Shown: positions 1-5,702 of the stretch, in pieces | How the letters are laid out: every line of letters begins with the position of its first letter | How positions within the stretch are numbered: the first letter of the stretch is position 1 | Assembly (NCBI GenBank): GCA_021154065.1 | Contig: JAJKJG010000335.1 | Location: 1 to 13,699, forward strand | Direction: 5' to 3' | Origin: Methylobacterium sp. | GTDB lineage: Bacteria; Pseudomonadota; Alphaproteobacteria; Rhizobiales; Beijerinckiaceae | Length of the DNA stretch: 13,699 nucleotides | The notes under the pieces: model-generated | Database searches by the model: none | What the model saw: the letters and a program-made list of their open reading frames with translations, nothing else | What the model was told of the DNA's origin: nothing | Program-made: the position numbers and the translations under genes

Positions 1-250
1 GGACCTCGCCGATCGCGCCTCCTCCGAGACCGACCGCGCGATCGAGCTCAGGGCGCGCGACCGCCAGCGCAAGCTCATCGCCAAGATCAATGCCGCGATC
101 GGGCGCATCGACGACGGCACCTACGGCTATTGCGAGGTTACCGGCGAGCCGATCTCGCTGCGCCGCCTCGAAGCTCGCCCGATCGCGACGATGTCGATCG
201 AGGCGCAGGAGTGGCACGAGAAGAACGAGCGCGTCCATCGCGACGACTGA
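1..250 (+). CDS. dksA: DksA/TraR-family RNA polymerase-binding regulator, C-terminal part (5' end outside window)
   Basis: The reading frame is open from base 2 to a TGA at 248-250 and gives 82 residues of the C-terminal half of a DksA-type protein. The family binds the RNA polymerase secondary channel and, with ppGpp, adjusts transcription initiation. The zinc-finger region is recognisable as GYCEVTGEPISLRRLEARPI followed by ATMSIEAQEWHE. Aligned from memory to E. coli DksA, only the first of the four zinc cysteines remains; the others are Thr, Ser and Ala. This cysteine-poor form is what I expect for alphaproteobacterial DksA, so it probably does not hold zinc in the usual way. The N-terminal coiled-coil tip, with its acidic residues, lies outside the window. 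Its position next to flagellar genes suggests, but does not prove, a regulatory link. Confidence 0.88.
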   Translation, partial: DLADRASSETDRAIELRARDRQRKLIAKINAAIGRIDDGTYGYCEVTGEPISLRRLEARPIATMSIEAQEWHEKNERVHRDD

Positions 251-259
251 GGCCCGCGA

Positions 260-486
260 TTGAGCCTCATCCATAACGAGCGGACGAAGCTCCTGGCGAC
301 GACGGCGAACAACGTCGGCACCGCCACGATCGTCGCCGGCGTGGTCACGCCCCTCATCGCCGCGACTTACATCTGGCCGGGAGCGGAATGGGCCTGTTCG
401 CGTTGCGGGTCAGTGTAGGTTGGCTTTCAGTCGGCGTGGGCCTACATTATGCCGCCCGATACGTCCTGGGACGATTGAAGGAATGA
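260..486 (+). pseudogene. Small two-helix membrane protein gene with an apparent -1 frameshift
   Basis: A TTG-started frame from 260 reads MSLIHNERTKLLATTANNVG followed by a hydrophobic stretch (TATIVAGVVTPLIAATY), but stops at TAG 416-418. The overlapping frame from about 388 reads a second hydrophobic segment (WLSVGVGLHYAARYVLGRLK) to TGA 484-486. Together they look like the two halves of one small hypothetical membrane-protein family in alphaproteobacteria: NERTKLLA at the N-terminus, GLH.AA..LGRL at the C-terminus. The join falls near 386-391, where adding one base would fuse the frames. The TTG start has little Shine-Dalgarno support. The alternatives are a sequencing indel or two independent tiny ORFs. 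The end overlaps the next ORF by ATGA, which suggests that the second frame is really translated. Function is unknown. Confidence 0.5.
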
Positions 487-608
487 CCTGGCTCCAACTC
501 TATGTCCTCGTCGGCATTCCGATGATCCTCCTGGCGCTTGGCTACGGCTCCATGAAGCTTGCCGATCATGACCGGCGGGTCCTCGACCGGAAGACGCAGG
601 ACCACTGA
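483..608 (+). CDS. 41-aa single-pass membrane protein, unknown function
   Basis: The ATG at 483 overlaps the stop of the preceding frame (ATGA), a typical sign of translational coupling. The product begins MTWLQLYVLVGIPMILLALG, one membrane helix at about residues 4-21, and ends in a polar, charged tail (KLADHDRRVLDRKTQDH) presumably in the cytoplasm. I do not recognise a family. It is supported by the overlap, by the clear hydrophobic/charged division and by its pairing with another small membrane ORF. No upstream Shine-Dalgarno is needed if it is coupled. It could still be a chance ORF, since it is short. Confidence 0.5.
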   Translation: MTWLQLYVLVGIPMILLALGYGSMKLADHDRRVLDRKTQDH

Positions 609-616
609 GCCGACGA

Positions 617-938
617 TCAGGCCGTCAACGCCTCCGCGTGCAGTCGCGCGCGCGCCGCGCTGAAGCAGCAGAAGATCACCTCGTCGAATCGCTCCGACGT
701 GACCGCTTGGCGCACCGTCCCGACCGCGATGCCGGCGGCGCGCTTGGCCGGAAAACCGAAGACGCCGGTGGAGATCGCCGGGAAGGCGAGCCTGCCGAGG
801 CCGTGCTCCGCCGCGACCTCCAGGGAGCGGCGGTAGCAGCTCGCCAGCACCGAGCGTCGTGATGTCACCGACAATGACCGTGAGGCGGACGCCGGCCGCG
901 TCCGCGCTCGCAACGGCTTCGGTCATGAGCGCATTCAT
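617..938 (-). pseudogene. Decayed macro-domain (ADP-ribose binding/hydrolase) gene, internal deletion plus frame change
   Basis: On the minus strand an ATG at 938 starts MNALMTEAVASADAAGVRL followed by TVIVGDITTL, the opening strand and GDIT motif of a macro domain. A little further, at about 850-858, the homology jumps frame and resumes as VLASCYRRSLEVAAEHGLGR, FPAISTGVFGFP and FDEVIFCCFSAARA, ending at 617. AISTGVFGFP is the second ADP-ribose-binding loop. Between GDITTL and LASCYRRSLE a normal family member has roughly 70-80 more residues, including the NAAN and glycine-rich GAIH segments. Those are absent here, so an out-of-frame deletion is the simplest explanation. Without the NAAN loop the product could not bind ADP-ribose normally. 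The gene lies just past the terminator of the flgH operon and has no obvious promoter. Confidence 0.7.
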
Positions 939-957
939 ACATCGGTTTGACGGCAGC

Positions 958-990
958 AAAAAAGCGGCCCCGGCGGGAGACCGGGGCCGC
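958..990 (-). terminator. Intrinsic terminator of the flgFGAH operon
   Basis: A perfect 10-bp inverted repeat has arms GCGGCCCCGG (964-973) and CCGGGGCCGC (981-990) with a 7-nt loop. It is followed on the minus strand by six T residues (A run at 958-963 on the plus strand). It lies about 60 nt after the flgH stop codon and reads in the flgH direction, as expected for a Rho-independent terminator. Confidence 0.9.
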
Positions 991-1048
991 GGCGGCAGGG
1001 CCGGCGTGACTTGGGGAGCGTGCCGGACCTGCCGGGGAACGGGACCGT

Positions 1049-1810
1049 CTAGAAGGGCAGCAGCACGTCCATGACCTGCTGGCCGTAGCGCGGCTGCTGC
1101 ACGTCGGTGATCTGGCCGCGGCCGCCATAGGCGATGCGGGCCTGGGCGATCTTCGTCGAATCGATGGTGTTGTCGGCCTCGATATCTTCCGGCCGCACCA
1201 CTCCGGCGACGATCAGCTCGCGGACTTCGAAGTTGACCCTGATCTCCTGCTTGCCCTCGACGACGAGGTTGCCGTTCGGCAGGACCTGGGTGACGATCGC
1301 GGCGACGTTGGTGACGAGCTGCTCGGAGCGGCGGATCGTGCCGGCGCCTTCGCTTTTCGAGTTCGAGTCGGTCTTGACGAGCGCGTCGGCCTTGGTGCCG
1401 TCGGGCAGGATCTTGGTTAGCTCGGTCTCGAGCCCGAACATGCCGCCCATCCCCATGTTCTCGGCGTTCGTTCGGGTGCGGGTCGTCTGGTTGTTGATCT
1501 GGGCCTGATCGGTGAACTTGACCCGGACCGTCACGAGGTCGCCGACGCGCGCGGCGCGCTGGTCCTTGAAGAAGGCGCGGGATCCCTGCCGCCACAGCGA
1601 GTTCGAGGCGAAAGCGACCGTCTGCGGGTCGGGCATCGGCAGGCGCACCGGCTTGTAGCCCGGCTGCGCGGTCGGGTCCTCGATCGACGACAGGGCAGGC
1701 GCCTTGCCGATATTCGAGAGCCGGTCGACGGCGCTGCAGGCGCCGAGCGCTGCCGCAGCAACGGCGAGGCAGGCGAGCCGGGCGGCACGGCGGAAGCGAT
1801 CAGGAAACAT
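1049..1810 (-). CDS. flgH: Flagellar L-ring protein FlgH (lipoprotein)
   Basis: This 253-aa protein forms the outer-membrane L ring around the flagellar rod. The N-terminus has Arg residues, then a hydrophobic stretch (residues 12-24) and the lipobox L-G-A-C with the lipidated Cys at position 25. FlgH hallmarks follow: SLWRQGSRAFFKDQRAARVG, then DLVTVRV; QVLPNGNLVVEGKQEIRVN in the middle; GVVRPEDIEADNTIDSTKIA and ARIAYGGRGQI near the C-terminus. These match FlgH segments such as VNGNLHVVGEKQI and SGVV.P..I...N.V.ST..ADARI.Y.G.G as I recall them. A GAGAG sequence upstream of the ATG can act as ribosome binding site. It is the last gene of the operon, 14 nt after flgA, and is followed by a strong terminator. 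Confidence 0.97.
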   Translation of the reverse strand: MFPDRFRRAARLACLAVAAAALGACSAVDRLSNIGKAPALSSIEDPTAQPGYKPVRLPMPDPQTVAFASNSLWRQGSRAFFKDQRAARVGDLVTVRVKFTDQAQINNQTTRTRTNAENMGMGGMFGLETELTKILPDGTKADALVKTDSNSKSEGAGTIRRSEQLVTNVAAIVTQVLPNGNLVVEGKQEIRVNFEVRELIVAGVVRPEDIEADNTIDSTKIAQARIAYGGRGQITDVQQPRYGQQVMDVLLPF

Positions 1811-1824
1811 GGTCGCGAACTCTC

Positions 1825-2874
1825 TCAGGGGCTGGGGGTCTGCGCGGCAAGGCGGGCGAGCGGACCGGGGGTCGCGGCCGACACCGCGACCCTGCCGGGC
1901 GAGACCACCGTCGCATGCAGGCTCTTCTTCGATTGGACGTTGAGGACCGCGATCGTGTCGCCCTGCGCGCCCGCTTCGGTGGCGCGTGCCCTCAAGGTCA
2001 GGGTCATGCCGGGAACCTCGTAGAACACGGTGACGATGTCGCCGCGCGCGACGATCTCCGGCTTGCCGAGATCACCGGTCCGGACGACAGCTCCGGCCGA
2101 CAGAGGACGCCGGGCGATTCGGCCGGCGAGACTCGCGGCATCGGCCTGGAGATCGCTGGGCAGGCCCTCTCGTGGGCGCCGCTCGATGGCGAGATCGGCG
2201 GCCTGGATGGTTTCGCCGCGATTGAGCGCGCGGTTGAGGCCGCCGACCTCGACGAGCTCGATTGCCGAGCCGCCGATGCGCACCGAGGCTCCCGGGCGGG
2301 ACGGTGTCGGGGCGACGGTGGCGAGCGCGAGGACGCGGCGGCTGCGCCGGTCGAAGCTCAGCTCTTCGATCGCCACCGGCGCCGTCACGTCGGGCGCGAC
2401 GACGAGCGCCGGCGGCGCGCCGTCATGGACGATCGACAGCGCACCCGCATCGATGCCGTGCCGCAGCTCGAGCGCGCGCCGCAGCGCTGTTTCGATCTCG
2501 GCCGCCTCGATGCGGCGGGCGGCGCGCGTGACGAGCACCTGCGCCGGCCCGGCCAGGTCGAGCGCGAGCCCGAACCGTTTCGCGGCTTCGCCGATGCGGC
2601 GCGCCTGGATCGTGCCGCTCTCGCCGAGTGCCGGGCTGCGAAACAGCGGCGCCTCGGCGGCAGCGCCCGACGCTCCTTCGGCCAAATCCGCAAGCGTCAG
2701 CACGTCGGCGTCGACCGTCACGGCGCCGCGAAGGCGCAGCCGGTCGGCCGAGAAGGCCGGGCTCAGCACGAGGCAGAGCGCAGCCGCCGCGAGCAGGATG
2801 CGGATCACGATCATCGGTCTCAGCCGGCCGGCGCTCATCGGACTGAGCGGCGGAACCGCGATTTTGAGGGTCAT
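1825..2874 (-). CDS. flgA: Flagellar basal-body P-ring assembly chaperone FlgA
   Basis: FlgA is a periplasmic chaperone needed to assemble the P ring from FlgI. The 349-aa product carries a signal sequence (MIVIRILLAAAALCLVLSPA at residues 21-40, likely cleaved after AFSA). The C-terminal third is the SAF/ChapFlgA part, with LAGRIARRPLSAGAVVRTGD, the stretch RGDIVTVFYEVPGMTLTLRA and NVQSKKSLHATVVSPGRVAV, typical of FlgA. The ATG at 2874 is preceded by a good GGGGAG Shine-Dalgarno at about 6 nt. This favours the long form even though it puts about 20 residues before the signal peptide; M21 is the alternative and has weaker ribosome-site support. It starts 11 nt after flgG, in the rod/ring operon. 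The middle region (about 50-200) is less conserved. FlgI itself is not in this window. Confidence 0.93.
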   Translation of the reverse strand: MTLKIAVPPLSPMSAGRLRPMIVIRILLAAAALCLVLSPAFSADRLRLRGAVTVDADVLTLADLAEGASGAAAEAPLFRSPALGESGTIQARRIGEAAKRFGLALDLAGPAQVLVTRAARRIEAAEIETALRRALELRHGIDAGALSIVHDGAPPALVVAPDVTAPVAIEELSFDRRSRRVLALATVAPTPSRPGASVRIGGSAIELVEVGGLNRALNRGETIQAADLAIERRPREGLPSDLQADAASLAGRIARRPLSAGAVVRTGDLGKPEIVARGDIVTVFYEVPGMTLTLRARATEAGAQGDTIAVLNVQSKKSLHATVVSPGRVAVSAATPGPLARLAAQTPSP

Positions 2875-2885
2875 CGGGCGCTCCC

Positions 2886-3677
2886 CTAGCCGCGCATCAT
2901 CTGGGTCGAGGACGAGAGCATCTGGTCGGCGGCGGTGACGACCTTGGCGTTCATCTCGTAGGCGCGCTGCGCGGCGATGAGCGACGACAGCTCGGTCACG
3001 GCGTTGACGTTGGCTTCCTCGAGGTAGGACTGCTGGAGATTGCCGAAGCCCTCGGCGCCGGGGTTGCCGTCGATCGCCGGGCCGGACGCCGCCGTTTCGA
3101 GGAAAAGGTTGTCGCCCATCGATTCGAGGCCGGTCTTGTTGACGAAGCGCGCGAGCTGAATTTGGCCGAGATCCTGCGGCGTCGTCTGGCCCGGAATCAT
3201 CGCCTGGACCTGTCCGGCCGCCGTCAGGGTGACGCTCTTTGCGGTCTGCGGCACGGTGATGCCGGGCTCGACGAGGTAGCCGTCGCGGGTGACGAGCTGG
3301 CCTTGCGAGTCGAGGTCGAAGGAGCCGTCGCGCGTATAGGCGGTGCGTCCGTCCGGCATGCGAATGCGGAAGAAGCCCTCGCCGCGGATCGCGACGTCGT
3401 AGTCGCGCTCGGTCGAGGTCAGGTTTCCCTGGGCCATCGCCCGAATCGTCGACGCGGCCTTCACACCCGAGCCGATCGAGATCCCCGACGGGAGCTGCGT
3501 GCCCTGGTCCGAGGTCGCCGATCCGGCGCGGCGCAGATGCTGGTAGAGCAGATCCAGGAAGTGCGTCTGCTGGCGCTTGTAACCGGTGGTGCGCAAGTTC
3601 GCGATGTTGTTCGAGATGACCTGGACGTTGAGCTCCTGGGCCATCATGCCGGTCGCGGCGGTATGGAGGGCGCGCAT
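2886..3677 (-). CDS. flgG: Flagellar distal rod protein FlgG
   Basis: FlgG forms the distal part of the rod that passes through the P and L rings. The 263-aa product is the usual length. It begins MRALHTAATGMMAQELNVQV and continues with the rod/hook family signature NNIANLRTTGYK (residues 23-34). The middle has DYDVAIRGEGFFRIRMPDGR and YTRDGSFDLDSQGQLVTRDG. The C-terminal helix reads SYLEEANVNAVTELSSLIAA then QRAYEMNAKVVTAADQML, the standard flg_bbr C-terminal motif. An AAAGGAAG Shine-Dalgarno lies just upstream of the ATG and overlaps the flgF stop codon region, so the two are tightly linked (12-nt gap). It is the second gene of the minus-strand operon. Confidence 0.98.
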   Translation of the reverse strand: MRALHTAATGMMAQELNVQVISNNIANLRTTGYKRQQTHFLDLLYQHLRRAGSATSDQGTQLPSGISIGSGVKAASTIRAMAQGNLTSTERDYDVAIRGEGFFRIRMPDGRTAYTRDGSFDLDSQGQLVTRDGYLVEPGITVPQTAKSVTLTAAGQVQAMIPGQTTPQDLGQIQLARFVNKTGLESMGDNLFLETAASGPAIDGNPGAEGFGNLQQSYLEEANVNAVTELSSLIAAQRAYEMNAKVVTAADQMLSSSTQMMRG

Positions 3678-3689
3678 GGCGGGCTTCCT

Positions 3690-4433
3690 TTAAGCGTTCT
3701 GGTCGGAGAGGCGGGAGAGCGCGGTGCGGCGCAGCTCGTCCATCCGCGTCAGCATGGTGGAGATGGTCGTGTAGGAACGGTTCACGTCGATGAGCCGGCT
3801 CATCTCGATCACCGGCTTCACGTTGGAGCGCTCGATCGCGCCGGCCTGCACTTGCGCGGCGGTGCCGGCCGCCTGGGCGGGGGCGGTCGAGGAGAAGACG
3901 TTCGAACCCTCGTTCCGGAGCGTCTGCGGATCGGCAAAGCGCACGAGCCGCAGCTTCCCGCGCTGGCCTTGCGTCGTCGAGACGGTGCCGTCGGCTCCGA
4001 TCTCGATGCCGGTCTCCTGCGGGCTGAACGCGATCGGGCCGCTCTCGCCCATGACGGTGTGGCCGTCGCTGGTGACGAGCTGGCCTTGAGCATTCAGCGT
4101 GAAGGCGCCGTTGCGCGTGTAGCGCTCGCCCGCCGGCGTCTGCACCACGAAGAACCCGTCGCCCTTGATCGCAGCGTCGAGCGGGTTGCCGGTGCGCTCG
4201 ATCGCACCCGGCGAGGGATCGAGCGCGGTGCCGGTCTCGGCGACGAAGGAAAGCCCGCGGTCGGGCTGCCGGAACGCAGCGGCGCTCGCGCCCGGCATCA
4301 GAAACTCTTTGAAGCGCGACTGGCGCGCCTTGTACCCATTGGTCGAGACGTTCGCCATGTTGTTGGCGATGACGTCGAGCTCACGGCCGAGCGCGATCTG
4401 CCGCGACAGGCCGATGAGAGCCGCGTTCTCCAT
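3690..4433 (-). CDS. flgF: Flagellar basal-body rod protein FlgF
   Basis: FlgF is a proximal rod subunit. I set the start at the ATG of 4433-4431, giving 247 aa. This follows the GGGAGCGG ribosome-site-like sequence and makes the protein open with MENAALIGLSRQIALGRELD, followed by the rod signature NNMANVSTNGYK at residues 24-35. The same frame is open much further upstream, but that extension runs through the promoter region and has no homology. In the middle are DAAIKGDGFFVVQTPAG and YTRNGAFTLNAQGQLVTSDG. The C-terminus has GAIERSNVKPVIEMSRLIDV followed by NRSYTTISTMLTRMDEL. It is the first gene of flgF-flgG-flgA-flgH and probably expressed from the sigma-54-like promoter about 95 nt upstream. 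Confidence 0.96.
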   Translation of the reverse strand: MENAALIGLSRQIALGRELDVIANNMANVSTNGYKARQSRFKEFLMPGASAAAFRQPDRGLSFVAETGTALDPSPGAIERTGNPLDAAIKGDGFFVVQTPAGERYTRNGAFTLNAQGQLVTSDGHTVMGESGPIAFSPQETGIEIGADGTVSTTQGQRGKLRLVRFADPQTLRNEGSNVFSSTAPAQAAGTAAQVQAGAIERSNVKPVIEMSRLIDVNRSYTTISTMLTRMDELRRTALSRLSDQNA

Positions 4434-4524
4434 GGAACCGCTCCCGAAATGTCGGGCCCGCCGGGCAGGCCCTCTCCCCGCCAAACCCTCGACGCTCCCC
4501 AGCGCGGGCTTGGCGGAATGCGTG

Positions 4525-4540
4525 TGGCAGGGGCCGTGCC
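4525..4540 (+). promoter_or_regulatory. Candidate overlapping sigma-54 promoter facing the opposite way
   Basis: The flgF promoter candidate is part of a palindrome: TGTGGCA (4523-4529), a 7-nt spacer, TGCCACA (4537-4543). Because of this symmetry the plus strand also reads TGGCAGG-N4-GTGC with the GG and GC doublets at the right distance. It could drive the 84-aa gene at 4782 with a leader of about 230 nt. The match is weaker than on the minus strand (G in place of C at the sixth base, GTGC for TTGC). Confidence 0.35.
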
Positions 4541-4541
4541 A
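4527..4541 (-). promoter_or_regulatory. Candidate sigma-54 (-24/-12) promoter for flgFGAH
   Basis: Reading the minus strand from 4541 to 4527 gives TGGCACG, four bases, then CTGC. This matches the sigma-54 consensus TGGCACG-N4-TTGC at all conserved positions except the first T. The GG and GC doublets are correctly spaced. Transcription would start about 12 nt further on, leaving an untranslated leader of roughly 80 nt before flgF. Rod genes are sigma-54 dependent in Caulobacter, so the placement is sensible. No measured start site is available. Confidence 0.65.
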
Positions 4542-4542
4542 C

Positions 4543-4550
4543 ATGGTTAA
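4543..4550 (-). promoter_or_regulatory. CtrA half-site TTAACCAT next to the flgF promoter
   Basis: The minus strand reads TTAACCAT from 4550 to 4543, identical to the 8-mer half-site described for CtrA targets. It touches the upstream edge of the sigma-54-like palindrome, so CtrA binding here could block or modulate the promoter. An 8-base match can arise by chance, though TTAA is rare in this GC-rich DNA. Confidence 0.4.
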
Positions 4551-4640
4551 GAGACCGGAAAACCTTGCAGCTTCAGAGGCTTGTATCGAGGCGCCTACCT
4601 GCCCGAAGAAGCTGGGAGGGGTGGCGCGGCAATTCCGGCT

Positions 4641-4655
4641 CGGCAAGAGTTGCCG
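4641..4655. promoter_or_regulatory. CGGCAA-GAG-TTGCCG palindrome, possible enhancer site (ftr/FlbD type)
   Basis: A perfect inverted repeat with arms CGGCAA (4641-4646) and TTGCCG (4650-4655) lies about 100 bp upstream of the flgF -24 element. A second imperfect CGGCAATTCCGG copy sits at 4627-4638. Position and sequence resemble, as I remember them, the ftr enhancers bound by the NtrC-like activator FlbD in Caulobacter. It could instead be an RNA hairpin in the leader of the rightward transcript. Confidence 0.4.
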
Positions 4656-4781
4656 CTCTGCATCCTCCAGCACGCCGCCGGCATCGCCGTTCACCATCCC
4701 GGCAGATGGGGCGTCGCGTTCGTCCGCCCCGGCAATCATCCTGCATCCGCCCTCAGCAGCAGATCAAAAGGAGGGATCGTC

Positions 4782-5036
4782 ATGCATGCGAGGCGGCCCG
4801 ATTTCGTCTCGGAGCGGCAAACGGTACTCGATCTTGCGGCGCTGCCTGACGCGCGTGTCCCGAAGCGGCACGATGGCGCTCACCCGCCCGAGCGCTCCGC
4901 GGGAACGGCGGGCGAGCCGAAGCCGCGCCGGAACCCGCGCTGGCCCGCGGCGGCGCTTGTCGCGGCGCTCGCGCTGAACGGGCTTTGGGTCGCGCTGCTG
5001 CTCTGGCTCGTGGGTCGCTGGATCGGAGCTGTGTGA
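4782..5036 (+). CDS. 84-aa membrane protein of unknown function, flagellar-cluster orphan
   Basis: The ATG at 4782 follows an unusually strong AAAGGAGGG Shine-Dalgarno with about 7 nt spacing, which decides the start over the longer open frame. The product starts MHARRPDFVSERQTVLDLAA, has a Pro/Arg/Gly-rich polar middle to residue 53, then one membrane helix at about 54-77 (PAAALVAALALNGLWVALLL) and a short tail ending in GRWIGAV. The topology is probably N-terminus in, C-terminus out. I do not recognise a family. It lies between the divergent promoter and fliL. It could belong to the flagellar regulon, but it is followed by a CtrA site, so fliL probably has its own promoter. Confidence 0.72.
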   Translation: MHARRPDFVSERQTVLDLAALPDARVPKRHDGAHPPERSAGTAGEPKPRRNPRWPAAALVAALALNGLWVALLLWLVGRWIGAV

Positions 5037-5088
5037 CCCTGACGCCGCAGCGAGACACCCGCCGATCGGTCGGGCGCGCCCCAGCGAC

Positions 5089-5103
5089 TTAACGCGCCAT
5101 TAA
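5089..5103 (+). promoter_or_regulatory. CtrA binding site (TTAA-N7-TTAA) upstream of fliL
   Basis: TTAA at 5089-5092, seven bases, then TTAA at 5100-5103 (followed by CC) match the full CtrA consensus TTAA-N7-TTAAC. The site is about 75 bp before the fliL ATG. In Caulobacter the fliL-fliM promoter is a CtrA-activated early flagellar promoter, so this is the expected place. I cannot identify the -10 with confidence. Confidence 0.7.
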
Positions 5104-5177
5104 CCGTAACTGGCCAGTGTCCGAATAGCGGCCGGCCTCGCCCGGCGGCGTTCTCGTGCCAGGGTGTGGGCGGCCGC

Positions 5178-5693
5178 ATGGCCAAGAAACCGAAGAAGGC
5201 GGAAGAGCCCGAAGAGGCGGCTCCGCCCGAAGACGGCCAGGGGGTCAAGCCCGGCCGCTTCAGGAAGCTCGCGATCTTCGGCGGCATCGGGCTCGCGGCG
5301 CTCTCCGCTTTGGGTGGCGGCGGCTACTGGTTCTTCGCGCATGGCAAGGGCGAGACCGGCGAGGCGCCGAAGAACGCGTCGCCCGTGGCGTTCCTCGACA
5401 TCCGCGAGATGACCGTCAACCTTTCGAACGAGCCGAACCAGGATCGTCCCAAGGTCCTGAAGTTCCGCGCCGCGCTCGAGGTCAAGGACAAGAAGCTCGT
5501 AGCCGAGATCCAGCCGCTCCTGCCGCGGGTCGAGGACACCTTCCAGGTTTTCGTACGCGAGCTCAGGGCGAGCGATCTCGACGGCTCCGCCGGCGTCTAC
5601 CGCCTGCGCGAAGAGCTGCTGCGCCGCGTCAACGTGGCCGTCTACCCGGCCAAGGTCGACGCGGTGCTCTTCAAGGACATCATCCTGCAGTAG
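5178..5693 (+). CDS. fliL: Flagellar basal body-associated protein FliL
   Basis: FliL is a single-pass inner-membrane protein that surrounds the stator and supports torque generation. With the ATG at 5178 the product has 171 aa. It has a Lys/Glu-rich cytoplasmic N-terminus (MAKKPKKAEEPEEAAPPEDG), one membrane helix at about 31-53 (LAIFGGIGLAALSALGGGGY) and a periplasmic domain with FLDIREMTVNLSNEPNQDR, KVLKFRAALEVKDKK, LLPRVEDTFQVFVRELR and YRLREELLRRVNVAVYP, ending DAVLFKDIILQ as in FliL. A GTG in the same frame at 5166 would add MGGR; neither start has a strong Shine-Dalgarno. The first gene of the fliL-fliM-DUF6468-motE operon, it follows a CtrA box and ends 9 nt before fliM. Confidence 0.95.
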   Translation: MAKKPKKAEEPEEAAPPEDGQGVKPGRFRKLAIFGGIGLAALSALGGGGYWFFAHGKGETGEAPKNASPVAFLDIREMTVNLSNEPNQDRPKVLKFRAALEVKDKKLVAEIQPLLPRVEDTFQVFVRELRASDLDGSAGVYRLREELLRRVNVAVYPAKVDAVLFKDIILQ

Positions 5694-5702
5694 GACGAAG
5701 CC

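Larger units (their letters stand above)
4434..4781. other. Divergent intergenic control region (no gene)
   Basis: I see no convincing gene in these 348 bases. Frames from the neighbouring genes run open into it (flgF frame upstream of 4433; the 84-aa gene frame upstream of 4782), but those extensions are low-complexity translations of promoter DNA without a ribosome site. The region holds the symmetric -24/-12 element, the CtrA half-site and the CGGCAA palindrome listed separately. Confidence 0.7.

Noticed and set aside
447..1595. Long open frame on the minus strand across the macro remnant and flgH
   Set aside because: It is a shadow frame in GC-rich DNA: Arg/Pro-rich, low complexity, and flgH occupies another frame of the same strand with clear homology. 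Only its short MNALMTEA...GDITTL part is real, as the macro-domain remnant.
1915..2938. Long plus-strand frames opposite flgA
   Set aside because: Antisense to flgA, low complexity, no ribosome site and no recognisable motif.
3162..4550. 462-codon open frame on the plus strand opposite flgF and flgG
   Set aside because: It is antisense to two well-identified rod genes, composed mainly of Arg/Gly/Ala/Asp/His and has no recognisable domain; typical of a GC-rich mirror frame.
4581..4781. Longer 151-aa version of the 84-aa gene starting at 4581
   Set aside because: The added residues lie in the promoter region, with no ribosome site, while the ATG at 4782 has a near-perfect one.
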